In this document: positions 45,905 through 53,079 of the stretch, in pieces
Layout: every line of letters begins with the position of its first letter
Position numbering within the stretch: position 1 is the first letter of the stretch
Origin: an uncultured Alistipes sp.
GTDB taxonomy: Bacteria > Bacteroidota > Bacteroidia > Bacteroidales > Rikenellaceae
Direction of reading: 5' to 3'
NCBI GenBank assembly: GCA_944321185.1
Contig: CALUKH010000007.1
Coordinates: forward strand, 1-64,000
DNA: 64,000 nucleotides
Position numbers and translations under genes: made by a program
The notes under the pieces: model-generated
The model's input: only the letters and a program-made list of their open reading frames with translations
Databases searched by the model: none
What the model was told of the DNA's origin: nothing

Positions 45905-47359
45905 ATGAGACTTTATACTATCGGTCGGTCTGCTCAGTCCCAGATCGTTTTGAACAGCGAATTCTGCAGTTCGAACCATGCCGAACTGCTCGTGCTCGAC
46001 AACGGAGACATGCTGCTCACGGACAAGGGCAGCAGCAACGGAACCTATGTCAACGGTTCGAAAATCGCCCCCGGAAAAGAGGTCCGCGTCACGCGTCTCG
46101 ATACGGTGACCTTCGCCAACGAAAAACTGAACTGGGCGCTGGTGCCGGTGATTCAGCAGGGCGACGTCAAACGGATCATCAGCATCGGAACCAATCCGCT
46201 GAACACCATTCAGCTGCACAGCCCCATGGTGAGCCGTTTCCATGCCACCGTCAAGCAGAAGAACGACGGCCGCTGGTTCATCTGCGACCACAGCTCGAAC
46301 GGCACGAGCGTCAACGGCGTGATGATCCCCAAGGATCAGGATTTCCCCCTCAAGAAGCGCGACGTGATCAAGTGCGCCGACGAACAGATCGTCAACCCGA
46401 TCGGTTCGGCCGCCGATTCGAAATCTCGCCCCAGAGCATGGGGAGGTCTGATTGCCGGAGGTACGGTCGCCGCACTGGTGGTGATCGGCGTGGTGGTCTA
46501 TTTCTTCTTCTTTTCGTGGACCGAGTCGCGGATCTACAAGACCTACTCCCCGGCTACGGCCGCCATCATCACGAGCTACTACTACACCATCTCCTCGCCC
46601 GATATCCAGACGCTGCGGATTGTCTGGGACGAGAAACTGCAAAAGTGGGTCAATCTGGAGGAGAGCAACGAGCGGATGATCTCGGCCGCCACCGGATTCT
46701 TCATCTCCAAGGACGGCGTCATCGTATCGAACCTGCATGTGGCCAAACCCTGGCAGTTTGATGCCAAACTCGAGGTGCTCAAGTCCAAGTACCGGGAGAT
46801 CGTGCGCGATATCTTCGGCATCGATGTGGCTGCGGCCGACGTGCAGATCGACGGCTTCATGGACAATATCATCCTGGTGCCCAACGGCCAGATCATCGAT
46901 CAGACCAACGCGATCCGCTGCCGGAACATCTATTCGAGCAAGTCGAAAGAGGTGGATCTGGCCATCTTCCAGACGATGAACAACCGGCTGCCCGACGGAG
47001 TGACCTATATCCCGGTGTCCCGGATCCAGAATGAGGATCTTCCCGTCGGCACGCAGGTCTATGCCATGGGCTTCCCGATGCTCGAGATGCTCCAGGATAT
47101 CGGCGATTTCGAGAAGATGCCCTCCAAACCGCTGCAGGCCAACGGCGTCTCGGGCGACATCACGCAGAACAACCACAAGGTGGAGTACGGTCTGAGCGTC
47201 CCGATCGCCGAAGGATCGAGCGGATCGCCGGTCTTCGACAGCAAGGGCCGTCTGGTGGGTGTCGTCGATGCGGGCATCACCAATACCCAGGGATTCAATT
47301 TCGCCGTCAAGGCCCGCTATATCAACCACCTGCTGAAGGAGGCCCAAGAAGAGTATTAA
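45905..47359 (+). CDS. FHA-FHA-TM-trypsin-like serine protease
   Basis: 484 residues. First FHA domain about 1-80 (TIGRSAQSQIVL, SSNHAELLV, SSNGTYVNGS). Second FHA-like domain about 88-160 (SIGTNPLN, MVSRFHATV, SSNGTSVNGV), where the conserved Gly-Arg is Gly-Thr, so it may not bind phosphothreonine. Membrane helix about 179-204. Trypsin-like domain about 255-484 with His278 (SNLHVAKPW), Asp351 (EVDLAIFQ) and Ser439 (EGSSGSPVF) as the triad. No PDZ domain is seen. The FHA domains are cytoplasmic and the protease periplasmic, which would let kinase signalling gate proteolysis outside the membrane (inference). Confidence 0.88.
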   Translation: MRLYTIGRSAQSQIVLNSEFCSSNHAELLVLDNGDMLLTDKGSSNGTYVNGSKIAPGKEVRVTRLDTVTFANEKLNWALVPVIQQGDVKRIISIGTNPLNTIQLHSPMVSRFHATVKQKNDGRWFICDHSSNGTSVNGVMIPKDQDFPLKKRDVIKCADEQIVNPIGSAADSKSRPRAWGGLIAGGTVAALVVIGVVVYFFFFSWTESRIYKTYSPATAAIITSYYYTISSPDIQTLRIVWDEKLQKWVNLEESNERMISAATGFFISKDGVIVSNLHVAKPWQFDAKLEVLKSKYREIVRDIFGIDVAAADVQIDGFMDNIILVPNGQIIDQTNAIRCRNIYSSKSKEVDLAIFQTMNNRLPDGVTYIPVSRIQNEDLPVGTQVYAMGFPMLEMLQDIGDFEKMPSKPLQANGVSGDITQNNHKVEYGLSVPIAEGSSGSPVFDSKGRLVGVVDAGITNTQGFNFAVKARYINHLLKEAQEEY

Positions 47360-47403
47360 ACCGCGGGATGTCAGGTTCTCCTGCATAATTACGAACATCA
47401 AAC

Positions 47404-48750
47404 ATGACGACCAGATTTATTGCGATATGCGGCGCCTTCGTGGCCGGCTTGAGCCCGTTGGTTGCGCAGAATATCGATCAGGTTTATGTGAAGGACGGCT
47501 CCGTGTACGAAGGCTACATTTCGGAGCAGATCCCCGGCAAGAGCCTCTCGGTGACCACCGAGAAGGCTACGCTGGTGGTCGAATCGTCCGACGTGGTCTC
47601 GATCGAATACCTCTCCCGGCGCGTTGAGGAGCTTCCCGAACGGCTGCAGGAGTGGATCGACGAAAACCGGGATTCGGAGGAGCGTGTGAACGTGGCGACG
47701 GTCTCGCTGCGCAACGACCGTCAGCTGCACGATGTGATCGTGCTGGAGCAGGGTGCCCGGCTCAAACTGCTCTCGATGGCCGACGACTGCTTTACGCTTG
47801 CGTGGTCCGAGATCCTCCGAACGACCAAAACCGCAAATTCCGAAGAGGCCGAGGCCGGCATCCGCGACATCATCACGATGAAGGACGGAACCCGCTACGA
47901 GGGGCAGATCATCGAACAGTTGCTGCCCGAAGCCGAGATCAAGATCCGTGCGCTCGACGGGGTGATTTATGCCGCCGACATGAAGCAGGTCCGGAGCATC
48001 AGCTCCGAACGGATCGATGTCGAGATCCCGCTGTGGCGGCAGACCCCGCTGCTGGATCGCGTCGAACTCAAAAACGGGGACGAAATCGAGGGCTTCATCC
48101 TCTCGCGCCGCGTGGGGAGCGAGATCTCGATGATCGACCGGCAGACGGGCGACGAGCGGACAATCCCGCTTTCCGAGATTGCCGTCTATCGCAAGTCGGT
48201 CAACTCCGCGTACGATCCCGCCGCCGAAGCGGAAGAGGAGTCTGCCGCCGGGTCGAACTTCGAATCGGAACCCGTCCCGACCCACGAACCGGTCGAGCAG
48301 GTATTCGAAACGGAGGCCTCGGACGATGAGGTCCTCGTCAACGGTGAACCCGCCAAACGCCTCTCCGTGATCTCCTACACGCGCAAGGTCTTCCTGGTCA
48401 AGGATCCCGTGACGATCGAGGTTGCGGTCTCCGATACGGTGCGCATCGAGATGCCGTCCGTATTGCACTCGCAGGTCCGCGTCGTGAAGACGACCGACAA
48501 GCCCGTCTTTACCTCGGAGCGGCTGCAGCTCTGGACGGGCACCTATCCGACCTATACGGAGAAGGCCGTGACCGCCTCCCTCGCACAGACGGATGCCCGC
48601 TATTCCATGGAGGAGGTTGACAACGGTCGCAGAACCTTGCTGACGGTCAGCTTCCTGCAGCCGGGAACCTATGTGATTCTGCCCCTGGACGAGAATTCGA
48701 CGTGTATTGCCGTCCAGGTGAAGTTCCAATGGGCATTCCGCTCGAAATAA
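47404..48750 (+). CDS. Secreted protein with repeated KDG-EG beta modules, unknown function
   Basis: 448 residues with a signal peptide (about 1-22, ends in LVAQ). Three repeats of the same beta module: VYVKDGSVYEGYISEQ (about 27), ITMKDGTRYEGQIIEQ (about 160) and VELKNGDEIEGFILSR (about 222). Each is followed by a DG/DS turn and a short strand ending in a VxSI/IAVY-type segment. Such modules are common in exported Bacteroidetes proteins without a known function. A Glu/Pro-rich linker (about 280-310) precedes a C-terminal beta domain (about 320-448, PGTYVILPL near the end). It would act in the periplasm, between the protease and kinase genes. Confidence 0.7.
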   Translation: MTTRFIAICGAFVAGLSPLVAQNIDQVYVKDGSVYEGYISEQIPGKSLSVTTEKATLVVESSDVVSIEYLSRRVEELPERLQEWIDENRDSEERVNVATVSLRNDRQLHDVIVLEQGARLKLLSMADDCFTLAWSEILRTTKTANSEEAEAGIRDIITMKDGTRYEGQIIEQLLPEAEIKIRALDGVIYAADMKQVRSISSERIDVEIPLWRQTPLLDRVELKNGDEIEGFILSRRVGSEISMIDRQTGDERTIPLSEIAVYRKSVNSAYDPAAEAEEESAAGSNFESEPVPTHEPVEQVFETEASDDEVLVNGEPAKRLSVISYTRKVFLVKDPVTIEVAVSDTVRIEMPSVLHSQVRVVKTTDKPVFTSERLQLWTGTYPTYTEKAVTASLAQTDARYSMEEVDNGRRTLLTVSFLQPGTYVILPLDENSTCIAVQVKFQWAFRSK

Positions 48751-48780
48751 CGCATCATTTACACACCAGAAAGCCGAGAT

Positions 48781-49866
48781 ATGAACATCATCAGGATTCA
48801 GGGCGAAGCCGAACGCTACCAGGGCATCTACTACGAATATGACCGCGACAGCACGCCGCTGGGCGAAGGTGGCATGGGCCGGATCTACCACGGATTCCGG
48901 GTCGACGAGATGTCGAACTTTCGGATCTATGTGGCCATCAAGGAGATCCGCGACGATATGGCGCGCGACCCGCAGTTGATCGAACGGGCCATGCGCGAAT
49001 CGTCGATTCAGATCGTGCACGAAAATCTGTTGCGCATGTACGGATTCGTCACCAACGTCGAGTACGATCCCATGCACGACGCCAATATCGTCCGCTACTA
49101 CATGATCATGGAGCGTCTGGTCGGGGTCAATCTCGATCAGGTCCTCAAGGGGGTTACGACCGACAAGTCCGGCATGCAGATCCCGCTGGCCCAGGAGCTC
49201 TATGAGCTCTACGGCACGGATCGCGATGCGGCCGTGGTGAAGATCATGCGCGGCGTTCTGGCCGGCATCATGGCCCTGCACGACAAGGGGTATATCCATC
49301 GGGATATCGACCCGAGCAATATCATGGTTACGATCGACGGCAAGATCAAGCTGATCGATTTCGGCGTGTGCAAACACATCGATGCCGCCGTGCAGGAGAA
49401 GAAACTCACCAGCGCCGGGTCGTTCCTGGGCAAGGTCAATTATGCGGCCCCGGAGCTTGCGCTGGGCGATGTCCAGCACCAGGACCGCACGACCGACATC
49501 TATGCGCTGGGCATTCTGATCTATCAGCTGTGCGTCGGACACCTTCCCTTCAGCGGATCCGACCAGGAGGTGCTCTCGGCCCAGATCTCCAAGAAGGTCC
49601 CCGTGGGGGATATCCCCAACAAGGACCTGCGGCGGATCGTCGAAAAGGCCACGCAGAAACAACAGTCCAAACGTTATCAGAACGCTGCCGAGTTCCTCGT
49701 GGACCTCGAACGGGTCAGCCCCCGTACCAAAAGCGGCAAAACCGATCCCGGTGCGGTGTCGTTCCAGATGTCGCAGCAGGCATCGTCGCCTCTTGCCTGG
49801 TGGCTGTGGCCGGTATCGGCGGTTGCCGGGCTCGTCATCGGTCTGTTATTAAACCTCGTTCTCTGA
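48781..49866 (+). CDS. Membrane-anchored Ser/Thr protein kinase, second
   Basis: 361 residues. Glycine loop GEGGMG (28-33), Lys54 in VAIKEI, Glu73, HRDIDPSN (173-180), DFG (193-195), APE (223-225). The Lys that follows HRDx in Ser/Thr kinases is Asp here (Asp177), an unusual change at a catalytic position. A long insert (about 95-150, including YDPMHDANIVRYYMIMERLV) precedes the catalytic loop. One C-terminal membrane helix (WLWPVSAVAGLVIGLLLNLV) with nothing outside, as in the first kinase. The stop codon overlaps the next start by one base (TGATG). Confidence 0.92.
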   Translation: MNIIRIQGEAERYQGIYYEYDRDSTPLGEGGMGRIYHGFRVDEMSNFRIYVAIKEIRDDMARDPQLIERAMRESSIQIVHENLLRMYGFVTNVEYDPMHDANIVRYYMIMERLVGVNLDQVLKGVTTDKSGMQIPLAQELYELYGTDRDAAVVKIMRGVLAGIMALHDKGYIHRDIDPSNIMVTIDGKIKLIDFGVCKHIDAAVQEKKLTSAGSFLGKVNYAAPELALGDVQHQDRTTDIYALGILIYQLCVGHLPFSGSDQEVLSAQISKKVPVGDIPNKDLRRIVEKATQKQQSKRYQNAAEFLVDLERVSPRTKSGKTDPGAVSFQMSQQASSPLAWWLWPVSAVAGLVIGLLLNLVL

Positions 49867-51416
49867 TGAAAAATCTTGCGGCTATCACTCTGTTGTTGGC
49901 GAGCGTGCTGCTCCCGAATCTCTCCGCCGGACAGGAGCAGTCCAATGCGGAGCGGCGGCGGATGAATTCCCGTCTGCTGGATGCCATCGAGACCTACGAG
50001 GCCTGTGCCTCGATGTCCGACCGCGATTCGAAGTACATCTTCCTCCAGTTGTGCGACAGTTCGGCGCTGATCTACTCGGATCTGCTGGATGATGCGCCGG
50101 GTCGGAGGATTCCGGTCTCGGAGTATGTCGACAAACTGCAGGCGCGGCAAAACGTTGCGGCCGAGATCCGCAATGTGACCTGCGACGAGCCGTTCTGGAA
50201 GGACGGAGCCTGGCACATCGTGGCCCGTTTCGCCAAGAGCCTGAGCTACAACGACGAAAACAGCGTTCTGTTTTCGTCGCGGGAGTATTACCGGGCCGAC
50301 TACGATCTGGCCGTGGAGTTTGTCTATGATCGCGGGGCGGATCTTTGCCGGATCGTCGGTATCGACGGTTCGCTGAAGAGTTCCGTGGAGCCGTTGCCCG
50401 ACCGTTTCATCGTCATCAGCAAGAGTTCCGAAAACGATGAACGCCTCTGGTGCGGAGACTCCCATCCCGTGTTCAACAGTTTCGACCAGGCCTTCGCCAA
50501 GCCGGGAACGCTCCGTTCGTGGCACGACGACGTGCGCATCGAGGCCGACACGCTGGCCCGTACGGCACATTACGACATGCTGTCGCTCTCCTACAAGAAG
50601 AAGCACTGGCGCGCCAAGGTGCATGCGGCGCTGTCGCTCGGCTCGGCTTTCAAGCTCTCGACGCCGGTCAACTTCTCGACATCGACCTCGTCGGCCTTTG
50701 AGACCGGCGTGGATATCGGTTATGCGATTCCGGTCGGGCGATCGCTCAGCATCGGAATCTACACGGGTATCGCCCTCTCGTCGAGCAAACTGACGCTCGA
50801 GGCCGCCAACATGAGCTATTCCTACCTGACGACCGATTCCGAAGGCCGCTCCTACCGCCGGAATTACCAGCTCGACAAGGTCTCGGAGAGCGTCGAGTTC
50901 TCCGACATGGTCGTCCCGTTCTATTTGAGTTTCGAACATAAACTGGCCCGGAATCTTTCGCTCGGATGGAATCTCGGCGGCAAGTTCTATCTCAACAACT
51001 CGGTCAAGGTGACGCCCTATCATATTACGGGCAGCGTCACGGGCGATTACAACGGTCAGATCGTCACCGACGCGGCGGAGAATGCCCTGGGAGTGATCGA
51101 CCGCGACTACGATCGCTTCCTCTATCCGGAGACCTATTGCAACTCGACGTCGATGAGTCTGCTCGGCGGGCTGTCGGTCAATTACAACGTCCTGAAGCAG
51201 AATATGTTCGTCTATGCCAGGTTCAGCTACGAGATGGGCATCGGTGCGGTTCACGAATCGGACGAGGCTCTCTATTTCAGCGAGGGAAATTCGATCTATC
51301 CGCTGGTCTATTCGGGACGTCTGGGCGAAGATGTGGCTACGCGTTCGTTCATGGGCTGCGTCTCGTTCACGCGGCAGGCCATGTGGCTGGAACTGGGTCT
51401 AATGTTTAAATTTTAG
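49866..51416 (+). CDS. Exported outer-membrane-like beta protein, unknown function
   Basis: 516 residues from the ATG that overlaps the kinase stop. Signal peptide about 1-21 (MKNLAAITLLLASVLLPNLS). The N-terminal half (about 25-215) is a soluble domain without a recognised family (LLDAIETYEACASMSDRDSK). From about 255 on there are alternating amphipathic strands (VDIGYAIPVGRSLSIGIYTG, YLSFEHKLARNLSLGWNLGG, NMFVYARFSYEMGIGAV). The protein ends in WLELGLMFKF with a terminal Phe, as in outer membrane beta-barrels. Coupled translation with a kinase ties it to the signalling operon. Confidence 0.68.
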   Translation: MKNLAAITLLLASVLLPNLSAGQEQSNAERRRMNSRLLDAIETYEACASMSDRDSKYIFLQLCDSSALIYSDLLDDAPGRRIPVSEYVDKLQARQNVAAEIRNVTCDEPFWKDGAWHIVARFAKSLSYNDENSVLFSSREYYRADYDLAVEFVYDRGADLCRIVGIDGSLKSSVEPLPDRFIVISKSSENDERLWCGDSHPVFNSFDQAFAKPGTLRSWHDDVRIEADTLARTAHYDMLSLSYKKKHWRAKVHAALSLGSAFKLSTPVNFSTSTSSAFETGVDIGYAIPVGRSLSIGIYTGIALSSSKLTLEAANMSYSYLTTDSEGRSYRRNYQLDKVSESVEFSDMVVPFYLSFEHKLARNLSLGWNLGGKFYLNNSVKVTPYHITGSVTGDYNGQIVTDAAENALGVIDRDYDRFLYPETYCNSTSMSLLGGLSVNYNVLKQNMFVYARFSYEMGIGAVHESDEALYFSEGNSIYPLVYSGRLGEDVATRSFMGCVSFTRQAMWLELGLMFKF

Positions 51417-51427
51417 TCTGAAGAATC

Positions 51428-52417
51428 ATGGACAATAAAAGAATATTGAGTATTGTCGGTTTGGTCCTGACCTTTTTTGCCTGCGCAGCGATCGGGTATT
51501 TCATCCCGATCGGCGAACGTTCTGCCTCAACCCTGTTTGCATCCGCCACCGGTGGCGGAGGTGGCGGTGAGGGAGCCGACGATGTGCTCTTCGGAGGCGG
51601 AACCTCCGGCGGATCGTCTCGCGGATCGTCTCGCGGGGCGGATGCGTCGGCCCCGGATGCGGGAAATACCGTCGGTGCGGATTCCCCGATGCAGGAGGGT
51701 GTGGCGGCCGGTGCGGCTCAGACGCCCGGTGGGGCTCAGGCGTCCGGTACCCAAATGGCCGGTGCTCAGACGCCCGGTACACCCGCAAACGCTTCACAAG
51801 CCGGAGCCGCCTCGCAGGCTGGTGTAGCGTCACAGGCCGGAGCCGCCTCGCAGACCGCTGTCGGAGGCGCATCGGCCGCTGTCGGACAGTCGTCGACGAT
51901 GCCCGTCATCGAGGGCAAACCGTTGGTCGGACGGGCCAACAAGCGTTTCGGTTTCGCCTGCCGCGCCAAGGCAACGGTGGCTTCGGGCGATCCGCTCGAG
52001 TATCGGCTCTGCGAGGTGGGGACCTCCGAGGTGAAATACCGCTCGACGAACGGCGGTTTTGTCCTGGTCGTGCCGTCGGAGAGCGGAAAGTATGATCTGG
52101 TGGTCGAGAATACCCGCACCCGCGAACAGACGCGCATGACCATCGGCGGTTTCGACAAGGTCGTCAAACTCTCGGCCGCCATGCTGCAGGAGAAGCTCAA
52201 CAAGCCGATGGACGACTGGTTCTACATCTACTTTGTCGAGGACAAGGATCTGACGATCGATTACGAAAACATTCCCGAGGGCTTCGTTCCGGCCCGCAGC
52301 GTCGGCGCGTTGATGAGCGACCGTACGGCCAACGGCTGGACGATCGAGGTGGTCGGGACACCGCAATATGACGAATACAACCAGGTTCGACGCTTCAAGG
52401 TGCGGATCAGGGAATAA
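51428..52417 (+). CDS. Membrane-anchored protein with repetitive Gly/Ala/Gln/Ser linker, unknown function
   Basis: 329 residues. One N-terminal membrane helix (about 6-27, ILSIVGLVLTFFACAAIGYF). A 130-residue low-complexity linker (about 40-155) is rich in Gly, Ala, Gln, Ser and Thr, with internal repeats such as SQAGAASQAGVASQAGAASQ. A folded C-terminal domain (about 158-329) contains PLVGRANKRFGFACRAKATV and the Asp-rich DKDLTIDYENIPEGF. The linker is repetitive at the DNA level too. It could reach across the periplasm from the inner membrane. No family recognised. Confidence 0.72.
   Translation: MDNKRILSIVGLVLTFFACAAIGYFIPIGERSASTLFASATGGGGGGEGADDVLFGGGTSGGSSRGSSRGADASAPDAGNTVGADSPMQEGVAAGAAQTPGGAQASGTQMAGAQTPGTPANASQAGAASQAGVASQAGAASQTAVGGASAAVGQSSTMPVIEGKPLVGRANKRFGFACRAKATVASGDPLEYRLCEVGTSEVKYRSTNGGFVLVVPSESGKYDLVVENTRTREQTRMTIGGFDKVVKLSAAMLQEKLNKPMDDWFYIYFVEDKDLTIDYENIPEGFVPARSVGALMSDRTANGWTIEVVGTPQYDEYNQVRRFKVRIRE
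51608..51853 (+). repeat. Short direct repeats in a coding linker
   Basis: GCCGGAGCCGCCTCGCAG occurs at 51800-51817 and again at 51836-51853 (36-nt period). GCTCAGACGCCCGGT occurs at 51717-51731 and 51764-51778. Near 51608-51634 GCGGATCGTCTC is repeated in tandem. All periods keep the reading frame, so the linker length may vary between strains. Confidence 0.7.
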
Positions 52418-52430
52418 TCTCGTACGGACT

Positions 52431-53057
52431 ATGAAACGAATCTACTTGCTCATGTTGGCTCTGTTGCTGGGGGCCGCGCAGGTTCCGGCCCAGCAGAAAT
52501 CGGATCAGGATCTCGCGTTCATCTACGTCGCACACGACGAGTATACGGCCGTGCAGTCGCTCATCGAACGCCTGAAGGATGCCTATACCGATGCGATCAA
52601 CTACCCCGAATCGCGCGCCGTGATCTTCTACCTGGCCAATGCCGAGAATCCGATCGTCGTCCAGGTGAACACGAAATACGACAATCAGCAGGATTTCACC
52701 CGCATCATCGATGAACTGCAGACCAAACGCTCGCACAACGTCGAACCCGTGGTGGATTGCGAACGCATTCAGGAGATCTTCAATGCCGACGACCTGATCG
52801 ACGACTCCGGCCGGGGACTGTACCGCTCGGTCGAGTGGACCTATTACGTGAATTCGACCTTCTGGGCGTTGATGTACAACGAGAGTGTCATCGCCCGGCT
52901 GTTCTTCGTCATGGACATGGCCCGGATGATCGAATCGGGCTACCTGCGGGTCAACATCATGTACGGCGAGTCGGACACGCTGCCCTACGACGAGAAGAAC
53001 CCCTTCGGAAACAAGGCCCTGTGCGCCTCGGCCAAGTTCCTGCCGATGCCCTATTAA
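52431..53057 (+). CDS. Small exported protein, unknown function
   Basis: 208 residues from the ATG at 52431, which gives the signal peptide MKRIYLLMLALLLGAAQVPA; an in-frame ATG upstream lies inside the previous gene. The mature part is soluble and mixed alpha/beta (DLAFIYVAHDEYTAVQSLIE, then AVIFYLANAENPIVVQVNTK) with an Asp-rich middle and a short C-terminal part (YGESDTLPYDEKNPFGNKAL). I do not recognise a family. The ATYLVNS-type blocks of VWA proteins are absent. It lies directly before the VWA gene and may act with it. Confidence 0.68.
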   Translation: MKRIYLLMLALLLGAAQVPAQQKSDQDLAFIYVAHDEYTAVQSLIERLKDAYTDAINYPESRAVIFYLANAENPIVVQVNTKYDNQQDFTRIIDELQTKRSHNVEPVVDCERIQEIFNADDLIDDSGRGLYRSVEWTYYVNSTFWALMYNESVIARLFFVMDMARMIESGYLRVNIMYGESDTLPYDEKNPFGNKALCASAKFLPMPY

Positions 53058-53079
53058 AGTGAAACAATTTACGTTGGAG

